Assembly: GCA_026413225.1 (NCBI GenBank)
Contig: CM048591.1
Coordinates: forward strand, 45,389,803 to 45,453,802
From: Otis tarda
Lineage: Eukaryota; Chordata; Aves; Otidiformes; Otididae
Direction of reading: 5' to 3'
DNA length: 64,000 bases
The stretch's first letter is position 1. Every line of letters begins with the position of its first letter. The translations under genes were made by a program, and so were the position numbers. The notes under the pieces are model-generated. The model was given only the letters and a program-made list of their open reading frames with translations, was not told the origin of the DNA and searched no databases. This document shows, piece by piece, positions 11,801-22,858 of this stretch.

Positions 11801-12698
11801 AAAGCAGTAACTTTCTTAGGAGCCTCTTTGATTCCTAGGTTTTAAGCCTCATGCAAGCCTGCAGCAGGACGTAACAAATCTGCTACACCAACCCCACACA
11901 CATGCGAAGAGCAGAATACTTACTTGTAAATACGCCTTGGGGACTTTTGCCAGGTCTTCTACATACTCCTTACAAGTGTAACATAAAAAATTCTGCAACA
12001 CAGCCAGTTGGACGTGTCAGAAACAGACATAATTCCACAGCAATGAAGCATCAGATTCTGACTTTGGGCATAAACCATTTTGGAGGTAATCAGGAACTAG
12101 GAACAGGAAAGATTCAAGTTCTTTGCAGTCATCAAATGTGGATTGGGAGCCTGGTTTAATCCAAGCCTGCACAAGGATGTTGGGCTTGGGGCCTTGCTAA
12201 TGTTTTTATCTCTAGATATTTTAGGAATGTGAGAGCTGGCTGGCCAGCTGGAAAATCAGGGAACACCATACTTGTTTCCCTAAACACAGGGTTGAAGAAT
12301 TACTTCCTTTCAGGGAAATACGGTATCATTTTACCAAAGAACGGGGGTTCTTAGAAGCAGAACTGACCTGCCTTGTATTTTTTTCTCTTTCTGCTCCAGC
12401 CTAACTTGTGTCAACTCCCCCCACCCCCCGCCCCTATCCCAGTCAAGTGGGGGCTCCCCGCAAGCGGCCTGTCTGGGCTACCGGCCGGCGATCCAACCCT
12501 CCCGGGCGGCCGCCCCCTCCTCACCCGCACGAACACCACGATCGCTCTCTGCTCCCCGTACAGGGCCTCGAAGGGGACGCTCCTCCCGTCCGCGTCCACC
12601 ACCAGGCAGCGGGCGGCCTCCAGCAGCTCCCCGGCCGCCGGCCGCGGCCCCCCGCCCCGTGCGCGGCCCACTTGCCGCGTCACCGGCTGCCCCGCCAT
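8755..12698 (-). CDS. PRXL2C: PRXL2C (AAED1), peroxiredoxin-like 2C; six coding exons
   Basis: This complete gene encodes a 220-residue AhpC/TSA (thioredoxin-fold) antioxidant-like protein; human PRXL2C is about 226 residues. Coding exons on the minus strand are 12525-12698, 11924-11992, 10393-10446, 9888-9993, 9514-9645 and 8755-8882, totalling 663 bases with stop. All introns are GT/AG and the phases fit without a break. The N-terminus MAGQPVTRQV and the segments CLVVDADGRSVPFEAL and RAIVVFVR match the family. The peroxiredoxin-like CxxC motif is FLCYTCKEYVEDL (Cys62 and Cys65). Downstream come LIVIGQSSHHHIK, PFCTLTGYTHEMYVDP, LGMKRGE, FDFQGDPAQQGGALILGPG and DRNRLDHVPINTVLQL. The family is reported to affect glycolysis/AKT signalling, but the enzymatic reaction is poorly defined. 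Its promoter is a separate CpG island. CDC14B lies downstream in the same orientation. No disabling change is seen. Confidence 0.95.
9514..9645 (-). CDS. PRXL2C: PRXL2C coding exon 5
   Basis: Encodes residues 136-178 with split codons at both ends. It contains SPHVKSNTLLGS, SMWRAMTGPAFDF and QGDPAQQGGALILGP, the last being the strongest family signature. The donor is GTGAGC. Confidence 0.95.
9888..9993 (-). CDS. PRXL2C: PRXL2C coding exon 4
   Basis: Encodes residues 100-134 plus the first base of codon 135. It begins PFCTLTGYTHEMYVDPQREI and ends near MKRGESNNVA at donor GTAAGA. The acceptor is TTTGCAG. Confidence 0.94.
9994..11923. other. PRXL2C introns 2 and 3
   Basis: AT-rich intronic sequence on either side of coding exon 3. 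The 94-codon minus-strand open frame near 11.4-11.6 kb shows no family match and looks like chance. No repeat was recognised. Confidence 0.6.
10393..10446 (-). CDS. PRXL2C: PRXL2C coding exon 3
   Basis: A short 18-codon exon encoding EANVRLIVIGQSSHHHIK, phase 0 on both sides, with acceptor TTCTAG. It matches the central beta strand LIVIGQSS of the family. Confidence 0.94.
11924..11992 (-). CDS. PRXL2C: PRXL2C coding exon 2 with CxxC motif
   Basis: Encodes 23 residues starting NFLCYTCKEYVEDL, between acceptor TGTTGCAG and donor GTAAGT, phase 0 on both sides. It carries the Cys-Tyr-Thr-Cys pair in the position of the peroxiredoxin active-site loop. Confidence 0.95.
11993..12524. other. PRXL2C intron 1
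   Basis: A short intron of 532 bases between the exon 1 donor GTGAGG and the exon 2 acceptor TGTTGCAG. Its exon 1 end is inside the CpG island and its other end is AT-rich. Confidence 0.7.
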
Positions 12699-12960
12699 GG
12701 CCCGCTGCCCTCCGCCGCCCCCGCCGCGGCCAGCGGGGAGGAAGAGAGAGGAGGAGCCGGGGAGCAAAGATCGGGGGTTGGGGGGGGAGCTGCCAGCAAG
12801 CGCCGGGCCTGGGCGGGAGGGCGTGGGCCCGCTCCTTCTCGGTCCCGGAAGAGGAGCAGGGCGGGCAGCGCCGCAGTCCGTGGCGGCGGGCCCGACGGGG
12901 CCTGCGAGGGAGCCGGTGAATAGAGGGCAGCGGTGGCAGAGTCGCACCGAGCCTCCCAAA
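12410..12960. promoter_or_regulatory. CpG island at PRXL2C 5' end
   Basis: A sharply bounded GC-rich block dense in CG dinucleotides surrounds the PRXL2C start codon and extends about 260 bases upstream of it. It marks the minus-strand promoter. The overlapping long open frames on both strands are composition artefacts. No TATA box is evident. Confidence 0.8.
12525..12698 (-). CDS. PRXL2C: PRXL2C coding exon 1
   Basis: Encodes residues 1-58, from ATG (12698-12696, with CCATGG context) to VVFVR, ending in phase 0 at donor GTGAGG. It has a Gly/Arg/Pro-rich tail followed by the first beta strands of the thioredoxin-like fold (LVVDADGRSVPFEAL). The GC-rich open frames that run through it in other frames are shadows. 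Confidence 0.93.
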
Positions 12961-13614
12961 AACTGCGTGCAAACGGAGGCAGTGACAGACATTATTATAC
13001 AGTCCCAAGGTCGCGGTTCGCTTTGCGGGATGCCACAGTATTTCAGAGAGCTGTGAGCATGCTAGAAAATTCAGTTTTCGAGGAACAGTCGAGCTGCCTT
13101 ATCAGAAAAAAAACCAGACTCAGTTTCCCTAGCGAAGTAAAAGCAGAACTCCATGGGGCTTTGGCCGATGAATAGCACAGGATGCTGAGAAGTAGCAGTG
13201 CTCATGTGAGCGTGTCGAGCGTGCACACAGAAATGAGTGATCCGGCCTTCCTAAAGGAGGAAAAGCCTGGGCAGTTGGAGAGTATCTCCGGTCTCTTGGA
13301 TAGTTGCATCAGCTGAAAGCAAGTGAGGTGGGGAGCGCTTTCCTTTTCTTGGTGGGCAAAGGAGTGTCAGAGGGAATAGGACTGGGGGATCTCCAGAAGT
13401 CGCTTTCCTTTATGAAGCTCTCCGATAATTTTAGTTCCAGAGTCTCTCCTTGGCAAACTGTCCCTGTGTCTATAATATTATTCAGACTTACATCCTGCAT
13501 ACTTTGGGTGAAGCCCTTTACATTATATTACTAGGAGCGAGCACTCAGAACAGGTTAATCCCCTTACTGCATTGACTTTTCAACTATACATAGACTATTG
13601 CTGTGTTGTCCTCA
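12961..13614. other. Upstream flank of PRXL2C, no gene seen
   Basis: Composition falls back to the regional average just outside the CpG island. The small open frames on both strands resemble nothing known. It may contain distal promoter sequence. Confidence 0.5.
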
Positions 13615-13990
13615 ATCTTCTGTTTCCTAGACGAAATCATCTCTCCCCACCCCCCGCCACTTTTTTTTTTACAATACTTTATTCTCATAGGTGATGTTTT
13701 CTAGAATTTATAGAATACAGATTTTGTCATTTCCTCTGGACTTTCTAGGTGGTTTCTGTCATTCCTGAAGTTCAGTGCCTAAAATTAGACACCATATTTT
13801 AGCTAAGTGTTAGGTTTTCTTCACTTCTTGCATCTATACGTCCACTTAAACATGGTAGCATTGTGGTTGTGCTTTTTACAATAGCACAGTTTTATTGACT
13901 CCCATTCAACCTGAGAGCCACTGTCACTCCCAGTTGCTTTGCTCCAGATCTTCCCTAGAAGGGAGTGCATGACTACCATCTCTCTTACAG
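13615..13990 (-). mobile_element. Old CR1/L3-type LINE fragment, antisense
   Basis: Read on the plus strand this matches the complement of the CR1/L3 ORF2 C-terminal region. Landmarks in order are the TCTTCTG..CCTAGAC block, CATAGGTGATGTTTTCTAGA, CCTCTGGACTTTCT, TTCCTGAAGTTCAGTGCC, TTGACTCCCATTCAACCTGA and CAGTTGCTTTGCTCCAGATC. The spacing follows the LINE order throughout. Divergence is high, so it is probably an insertion from early amniote or avian history. A C-rich and poly-T interruption sits near 13.64-13.67 kb. Confidence 0.72.
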
Positions 13991-16900
13991 TACTTGGTGA
14001 AAGAAATTCTCTATAATGTCACAATGTCTGAAAAGTCAAATTAGTTCTCTGTTGGACATTTACACAGGATGATACAATATAGTTGGCCCACCAGTTGGCA
14101 TACCTCCCAGCTCTGTTTTAAAACTCTTGCCAAAAAGACCTTGAGGGCACGTAAGGTGTTTTGTGCCATGTTAACAGCAAAGACAAGTCAGCTTTCTATT
14201 ATTGATAATAACATGAGGGAAAGTGATTCCTGGCTGATAGCTCTTTACAAAGTTTCCAGCACATTCACACAGGTGGAACTATCCAGCCACAAGTACAGCC
14301 CTGTTGCTTCAGTAATGACAGTTATTTCATTATATAGATCCAGCTTGTGGCATTGCTAGGTTAATTGTGATCATGGTAATATACTTTACTGAGCTAGCAA
14401 GTCAGGGGTTGAATGTTAGCAAAGCACTTCTTGCATGTTTGCCTGTGGCTGTGTACTTCAAGGACTCATCTTGTGGTTCGTTTGCCCTCACAATGACTTT
14501 TATTTCAACGGCAATAAGCTTAAATTAATAAAGAATTCCTGAAAATTGTGAAACTTAGATTCTGCTAGATAAGAATTGGGGCAGTATTAATTCCCCATTG
14601 TTGTTATCATCAGGCTTCTTTATTCACCTAACAGTTAGCTTTGTATTATGCTGTCAGACAGATTTCTTCAGCTAGCAGCCCATGAACCAAACATGGGCTG
14701 TGCGGCACTGCTCTGTGACCCCTCAGCAGTACTGATGAGAATGGCCTACCCTTGACTACCACAGAATGTAGCAAAGCAGGGAGAACTGACCACTTTTGAC
14801 ATACTTTCCTCTTCATCTTGAGGCTGAAGTGGGCAGGCTGGGTGCATAACCTTGCCATGTTATAGCTGTGGTAGAACTTGTGGGTAGCATTGAGCAGGGC
14901 TCAGGAGCACAGGTCAGCACTTGATCATCAGTACAGCTTGGTCCGGGGCCCTTGCCGTCACAACTGGAAATCAGAGCGTGCAGAAGAGGCAGTCATAGCA
15001 CTACAGGGGATCTACTGCCACAGCCTCTGAGCCAGAGCATGGATAGGGATGAGCCTGCTGATGAAAAGAGTCGGGCAGTGTGGTGTCACAAACTCAGAGG
15101 ACACTGTCCAGCCTCAGTCTGTGCATAGCTGACCTCGTGCCTAGAGTCCAGAGAGCTTGGTCTCACTTGATTTGAAATGAAATCTCTGAGGACCTCAGCC
15201 TGTCTGAGAGAGCTGGTAAACATCTCTACTAAGCTAGTCAAGACTGCCTGCAGGCCTCACTCTTTTATGCTATTTGGCCTCCTTAAACTAGCTGAGGAAG
15301 CATATCCTTAACATGTGGTTTTAGCAGTGTACAACTGAGGAATAGCAACTTTCTTCCAAGGATATTTGCCAAAGCATTCTCTAAAGCCCCTTAAGCAACA
15401 TGGTTCTACTTTTTTTTTTTTAATGGAGATTCTTAAGTGTTGCTAGAATACAAATAGAGATTTCTGTCACCCCCAGTTTTATGGAGAAAGAACAGAGGCA
15501 ACGGCAGTTGAACACTGATATGTGAAAGATGAAACACTCAAAATTAGCAGTCACCTCTGGAAGCTGAAGTTTAAACCCTTCGTTTATATATGCTTAAGAA
15601 AAATACAGGTATAAAAAATACAGGTCCAGTTCCATGGACTTAGATGGGAAGAAAGACTCTGTATCTGCTGATATTCTGGGCAGTACTGACTGTCTAAGAG
15701 TGCAGTCTACTAAAACCATAAAATTCTTCAATGTGAGCTGTGATTAGGGAAACTTAGCCTGCTTTCCCTTCTCCTCTTTTCTTTATAGCTCTTAAATATA
15801 GAAATGTTGATAACTTAAAAAACATAGTTGTCAGAGTGATGTCTTTTTCTGTGACTTAAGGAGAATCAATTAGTACACTGGCATTATTAATCATGATGTA
15901 GCAGTCGAGATGCAAGTCACTTTCTTCACTGCAGTGCAATTTACAGTTGTAAAGAGAAACTTTGCTAATATTTAATTAACCAAGGGTTGGGTTACTTTGT
16001 GCTGTGGATAGGAAATTCAGATTCCTACCATTTCAAGAAGAAGAAAAATAATTACACACAGATGTAGAGTAATTTATTTGCTCTGTATTGAGGAGTGAAA
16101 TAAAATACCATCTGTAATTATGGAACCTGAATTTCTTTATTTACAACAGCTGAACAAAATATGTGACAAGAGAGGAGTGGCCTATATCAATAGCCCAAAC
16201 ACTGTCTAGAGTATGTGCTGTGTATTTGTTAAGCAACATTATTATCAATTTACTGCAAGCACAAGTATTTAGCACAAGTATATTTGTTGTTCTTGTTTAT
16301 CTAAGTATTATTTAGCTAGAGATAACATGGTTATTGCTTATTAGCTAAAAATAATGTTTACAATTCCAGAGTAAAGACATCATGCTAAGTGCCACCTAAG
16401 AGTGAGTTGTTTTTAAACTGTTGTTGTAATTAAAAAGCAGTAAAATTTATACTGTCCTATAGATAAAGGCTTTTTATTTTATGGTTACCTTTCATTTTTT
16501 CCTTAGTGTCATGATATAGTGGGAATACACTAGATTTCTTGGCATAGGGTCACGGGACTGATGCTTCTGATCAGCACAGGGAATAATTTTCAGTTTTGAA
16601 AGTCATGTTGCAAATGCTGGCTTCATCTCCATTTTTTTCTAGCTGGTGTGTGTTCTCGATCTCCTGATAGGGTTTCTCTTTAGTTTTAGTTTTTTGTTTT
16701 TTTTTACTGAGGGAGGAGATATTACAATTTCAAAACTTGCCTAAATTTTGCACTTTGCTTTTTCACTCCTTTTAAAAATTATTCAAATTATTTACAAGTC
16801 TAAGGACTTTGTAAGTCTGGTTGCAGTGTCAGTATGTGTTGCATACTGATTAACTGTTGTTTTACAACACAAATAATGTAAATGCAATTAAAAATCTACT

Positions 16901-19488
16901 CTAACGGTTTCGTGATTATACTGACATATAGAGAGAAGAATTTTCTCATGTTATGTTTGGCATGTTTAGTTTTGTAATACAGACTCTACAGAAAGAGCAG
17001 CAGCTACAAACTTTACTGTACAACAAAATGTAACGATATTAAGGGAAATGCCCACAGTTTGGTTAATATAGCTTCAAGGCATAAAGAGAGCCTTTAATGC
17101 ATTTAGTAAGAGCTCTCTGTACTTGATCTATTTCTGTTTTGCAGCCACGTACTCTGTGTGCTAAAAATGAAAAACGGAGATGACCATCTCTATGTCAAGA
17201 ATAGTAAATTATATATGAAGACACTGTTTAGTTGCTCTAAGTGCTACTGATTTGAATCTGTCTTTAAAGAACTAAGAGGCGGCAAGTCTCTCACCTGAAT
17301 AAATCACTCCTTAAATTGATAAGACACAGTTAAAAGGCAAATAAAAGATATGCTGCAATCCAAACTGGACAAACAGACTTGTCTTATATCTTGTTAGCAG
17401 TAAGGGTCTTAGAAAGTAAGCTAATTATCTTTAGTTTTAAATTATAGTGTAAACTAGATCAGAGGATTAAGAGATGAAGAATGTGAAGAAAAGTGGAGGT
17501 GATCTCATGGAGTGTTCACACCAAATTAAGCCTTGTTATTTAAGGCTCTTGCACTGGTGTCTTACAAGGTGAACAAAAACTGTTTTGAAAGCTTTAGATA
17601 TTGTTCCTTTTTTTTTACTTCCAGCATAACAATCTAAAACATTTTCTTTCTTTTTTCCCCACAGTATTGTACTGGTTTTTGCCTATACAGGCAAAAACAA
17701 AAAGGAAAAGCATACTGCGAGAAGGTTGTAGTTCCCAGCTGCTATTTCTGTTTTCTGTGTTCATAGAGAGCTGGACATGTACTTAGCACTGGATTCAGTT
17801 CAAATCGCTCTTTTACATATGGCAACGTTGACATTTAGCTACAGTTAGGAATTCTCTTCTTGGGGCCATTTGCTGGAGGCTAATAACTTGAGCAATTTTA
17901 GCACACATTTGAAAGAGATCTGATTTATTTCGTGGTATATAATTAAGAGTAGCATCACTTTAACATTAGACATATCTCTTGTGCCTCTTTGCTAGAGGGA
18001 TCAATTAGGAACCCAGGCCAATTCCCATATAGAGATAGATTTGATTTTGTTTGCACGCACTGAAGCTTGACTGAGTGCTTGTATCCTGAGGACAACAAAT
18101 CCATGGCCCCTGCCCACCCTCCTCCCTTTCAAAATGACTAAAATGTATTCCCTAATTATCTCTTATTACTCTGTATCTGACTGAGCTGACATATGTGCCA
18201 AACTTGGACAAAGTGAGCCACAGGTTTCATTTAGTAAGGCCTTGATGAAGAAATTATTTAAATAAGAAAAAGGAGTCCAAAGATAAAATGTCTAATGGCC
18301 ATCATGTGAATCCTCTGTCAGGAACTTTAGAGATCACAGCTTTCCAGATGGCTTTCCTAAGAGAGCCTTTAGAATCCTCTCCAGTGGAAATAATGTGTTT
18401 GGTTTGTTAACGATGAAAGCTTCCACCGCAGCCAGTAAAATTCATGCCAGAGCTGAGACGGAGGGCCCAGCCCGGAAAGCCTTTTGGGTCTGGAGTTTGC
18501 GTGGATGTCGGCATGAATCCTGCACTCAGTGCTTTGAGAGCTGATCCTTGGCTTAAGGCTCAAGAATCTGGCCCCTGCTGTATCTTCCCGTGTTTAAACA
18601 AGAAAGCTGTTTTTCTTCCTGCTGTTGGCATCATAATAATGTTACTTGCTTCAACAAAGATGACTATCTGCTTCAGAAGATTTTTACTTCTTAATGAAGC
18701 TGTTTATTCTTTCCTTATTTTCAGTTGCTCTTTTAAATTCTCTTTATTCATAAATTTCTAATGCAGTCATTTTTTTATGCACAAAGCTAGCAGTAAAAGT
18801 GAAGAATGGAATAAAAGGAGGGAATACAAATACGTTAAATCTGCTTTAGTTACAGGCAACCGTAAATAAAAACGCATTAACATATCAGCTAAAACACAAC
18901 TTCTTGAACTGAAACATCTGTAAATGTAAAAAAAGTGTTATCTTTCTTTGCAGACTGGTGAAAGGTCACTTAAATTAGTTCCAGTTTATACTCTGTTGTT
19001 CCATTACACCATCATCTTTCATGTTACAAGTTAGCATGTGCAATATCCTTCAGTCTGCAACCAAAGATTTAGCACCTAAGACCTGAAGAACAAAGTACAC
19101 ACCAAAAAAAAAAAAAAAAAGAGAATGGTAAAAGAATGAAAAATGGCTGATTAAATTATCCTTAAAACTCTATTAATTTTTTTTTTGCGTTTTCCTCATT
19201 GTTTCTCTATAAAATGTCTGCAACAATTTTAACTTAGTTTCTTTGATGCTGATTGTCATGCATCAACGATTTGTTAAAAGCAGCTGCTGCCATTTCTGTT
19301 TAGTTTATTTTTTCTGGCTGAATTTATTTGCTCTCGTGCTCTCTCCAGAAAGAGTGATCAACAGCCACTGTTTAAAAATTCTCATTAGGCAGTTTAGTGT
19401 TCAAGCTGTGGTCCTGCCATGGTTTCTGAGTTCATGACATAGTGACTTCAGTATAGATTTGATGACACAAATAAATTAGCTAGATATC

Positions 19489-19551
19489 ATAACTGTAAAA
19501 CATATATCATATTATATCATATATTTACAGATATCATATCTGTAAAACATA
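19489..19551. repeat. Imperfect AT-rich tandem duplication
   Basis: The unit ATATCATAACTGTAAAACAT recurs about 45 bases later as ATATCATATCTGTAAAACAT, with ATATCAT repeats between. It looks like local slippage or a small duplication. Confidence 0.6.
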
Positions 19552-19888
19552 TTTGTTTCTGTACTGGTGCTAGCATTAATTCTTTAAAGAAGCAATAGCA
19601 GTTTTTTGAAAGTATCAGATGAGTGAAGAAATCTGTCTGACAGTCCAGGTCGGATCAGCGCAGCGTCTGGAATTGCCATGCCAGGAGGAATCGCTTCTTG
19701 CTAGTCTAATTTGTGTGTCCCTTTCTGAGCAGTTAAAACTACTATTGCTTCTCTTAAATGGAAAGACCATAAGACACAAAAAAATGAATCAGAATTGTTT
19801 GGGCGATCTTTGCGGATACCATCCTATTTCCCCCCTACTGCTTAGTAGGCTGCTAATAGCTAAGGCAGATGAGTCTAAGCAGGGATTA

Positions 19889-19914
19889 AGTATGTATGTA
19901 TGTATTTATTTATT
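19889..19914. repeat. Tetranucleotide microsatellite (TATG)n/(TATT)n
   Basis: Three to four TATG units grade into TATT units. It is short and interrupted. Confidence 0.8.
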
Positions 19915-22329
19915 CATTTAAACAAATGTGTAAAATGGGTTTTGATCGGCTTAGGCTGTGGGCATATTTGTTCTACTCTAACAATGTCTTCTTCAGGAAG
20001 TGCGGTCCACTTGGGGGATGCATGTGTAATTATTCTTTTCCTGCATAATACTTTTTTTTTTTCACATGTGCAGGTTGTGTGTGTGTAGCTACTTTGGAAT
20101 GCTTCTTTTATGGTCTGTTCCTCTGTGTCCTTACAGCAGTAACTTTTGCATAAAAGCTTTAATAAGTTTTTTTTTTTTTAAATCATACTTTTAATTATTT
20201 TTCCTTGTATATCTCTGCAGCCGTATTCTAACCAGATCATTGTAATTCAGCCTCTGTTCCCAAGAACATAATAAGGAGCTTGTTCACACTTGAAAGTTAA
20301 TTCTGATTAAAGTAGATGTAAATTTAATTTCTGCAGCTATTGCTGAGTAACTCCTCTTGTGGATGTGCTTATTTGAACTCTGCTTATCTGAAATAACTTT
20401 CAATAAATGAGACTAAATGAGAATAAGCAATAATTCTGCAGGAAAAGATGTGTAAAACATGAAGTTGTTCAGCATATCTATACCTCATATTGTGGACAAG
20501 CTGCGATGTGGTACTATTTTAGCCTTCTGTGGGAATTTCAGGTAATAAACATTTCTGAAGTCTCTTTGTTGTTGTCTCTGATGTCACTTAGATAAGAGAC
20601 CTTTTACCTAATTTGAAATTGAACTAAGAGGGCTGCTTTCTTTGTAGAAAATTGATGGTAATCTTCTGGAGTATGTTATTTACTATATTCCAGTTCCAGA
20701 AAAAAAGCATGAACAACAAGGAGTCAACAGCTGGCTTGCTGTGCTGAACGATGGATAGATAAGTCTTTGCACAAATAAGGTCATACAGTCTGTCTGTAGT
20801 TTTCCACACAAAATTAAGTAATATAATAATAAAAAAAAAAGGTCATACCTTCCTCAAATGCTAAAGAGTTAGAGTCCTAGAAAGAGTTTTCCCACATAAA
20901 GGGGAAAAGTGCTCTGTTGTGGGTGTAAAAATTCCATTTTCCTGGGTGCACCATATTCTTTTGTGCATTGTTGAGGCATTTGTGAGATCTAGACAGTGGT
21001 TTATTTCTAAGCGTAGCATGGCACAAAATTTAGTCCTACGTTTTTGCGGGATATACTAGAACTTGCACTGAAAGACTTGTAAAAGATGGAGTGAATGGGA
21101 AAGTAGTATGTCGTGGGTGTGGAAGTCTCTGTCATTAGTTCTCCTGACTGTTTGAGTGACAACTGTCAACCTGAAATCACAAGCCTTCACTAGAAAGTTA
21201 CTAGTTCTGCTTCTCTAACAAACAGAAGCTTGAAAATAGTACTCATGTACCTAAAAATTCAAATTCAGCTTAAGAAGATCTCCAAATGTGCCACCCTTGA
21301 AAGGATTCTGGGCCAAGAACTACCTTTATCTGAAGCTGGCAATATTGAAGTTATCACTGGTCACCTCTAATGCTTCCTGTAAATGCTGCAATGCTTAGCC
21401 TGTCCCCCTTCAAATTAACAGTGCATGGCCTGTATGGAAGGGGGCAATTTGGTTGTACCAGTCTTCTCAAGTCTGAGTGAAATTAAAGCACTTTTTCCAT
21501 TGAAGCTATGACCTGACTTTGTGTTTTCCTCTACAAGCCTTTATCAACATGTGTGCTTCTAAAAGTATGTACAAATGCTGCATATCAGTTCCAGACAAGA
21601 GGCAAAGGAGTGTGCAGTATCTAAATGAAAATGCAGTGGAAATTTAGGTTGACAGAATGCAATTGCAAAAATGTGATTTAGTTGGAACTCCTGGGATAAC
21701 CTTGTCACAGTGTAATGAAGATCTCTGAGGACAGTAAATACTTCAGATATAGGTTTAATACTGCTTCTTAAAGACAGTGCTTCTAACAGTTCAGCTTGAC
21801 ATTGTGCTAGCATATTATTTAATACCACCTCAGGGGTAAGGATACTCCAGAATACTACCTGTGGAGTCACCGGTGTTAATGCCTGTTGTCTACCTAGAAA
21901 CAGGTGCTATTTCGCAGTTATTGGTTACCTTAAAAAGAAGAAACCATACAGCATACGTTTCATATAACTTACACTTAAGATTCTTTCAGATTTAATAGTC
22001 TTTCAGAGGATTAGTGTATACAGCAGCACTTCGAGCAAACAAGAATTTGTGAAACTTCAGTGCCAGGACTGAGACAAATCCATTATCCCTGGGTGTGCAG
22101 GATGAGCCGGTGGGGATCCACCTCTCATGTACCCCTCAGGTGAATGTGTCTCAGTTGTAGGCTCCATGAGTCTCTTCCTTCACTGAACCTTGTAAGAGCA
22201 TCCTGAGCCAGTGAGATTCCACTGGGGAGCAGCTGAGGTGGTATAACAAGAAAAACAGCCACGATTTGCTGAACTGGGGTTGGGGTTGTACATGTAATGG
22301 TTTCTTTCTGCCAATCTTTTCTTCTTGTT

Positions 22330-22858
22330 TTCCTCTGCTCCAGCATGGTTTATGCATGGGTCACAGTCCCTTTAGGGGAGTTCTTGCCCTGGCATATATT
22401 CTTAATGAACCACAGTCCCTTTGGGAATGTCCCTGTCCTGATGGCGGTCATCCATGGGCTGTAGCCCCTCCAGGATGTCGCTACCCTAGTGCATGTCTCT
22501 CATGGGCCACAATGCCTCCAGAGCATCCCCACTGTGGGCTGCAGTCCCTTCAGAGGTGCACCTTCTCTGGCATGGAGCATCTCTGAAGAACATATCTCCA
22601 CCTGTGCGCTCAGCAATGTCCCTGTCCATGTGTCTCTTCTGTTTCTGCTCTCCCAGCAGCTGCCACTCTTTCTGAAACACATCTGAACAGAGGCACTGTG
22701 TGGTTGGTTGAAGTTTTGGTGTGTGAGATGGGATGCACACTGGTTTCAGAGCAAGCTGGAGGCCGCTGTGATTGCACAGGCCAGCTAATGGGATTCCTCC
22801 ATGACAGGCACCCTTGCAGCCCCTGGCTACAGAAAACCTGACATTTGTGCCCAGTAAC
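22330..22858 (+). mobile_element. Endogenous retroviral LTR fossil with internal minisatellite-like units
   Basis: The block contains repeated CATGGGC(T/C)NCAGTCCCTT-type units, about 55-65 bases apart, followed by a 3' part containing CAGCCCCTGGCTAC and a CCCAGTAACA end. This layout resembles a common avian LTR family whose LTR carries repeated GGGCTGCAG units and ends in a ...CAATACA-type sequence. The match is from memory and the copy is very degenerate. The left boundary may lie as far out as 22.09 kb. It is an old, broken solo fragment with no coding parts. Confidence 0.45.

Larger units (their letters stand above)
13991..22329. other. AT-rich noncoding stretch
   Basis: I see no exon with coherent splice sites and no protein resemblance. 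A somewhat GC-richer block at about 14.65-15.25 kb could be an old unrecognised repeat. A TATG/TATT tetranucleotide run lies at 19.89-19.91 kb and an imperfect duplicated ATATCAT..CTGTAAAACATAT unit at about 19.48-19.55 kb. Several poly-T and poly-A runs are present. Confidence 0.5.

Noticed and set aside
12373-13056. 227-codon plus-strand open frame opposite PRXL2C exon 1
   Set aside because: It is antisense to a verified exon and owes its length to GC richness.
18458-18578. Possible second palindromic MITE (GGGCCCAG... / ...CTGGCCCC)
   Set aside because: Only about ten terminal bases pair and the interior is not palindromic, which is too weak to call.
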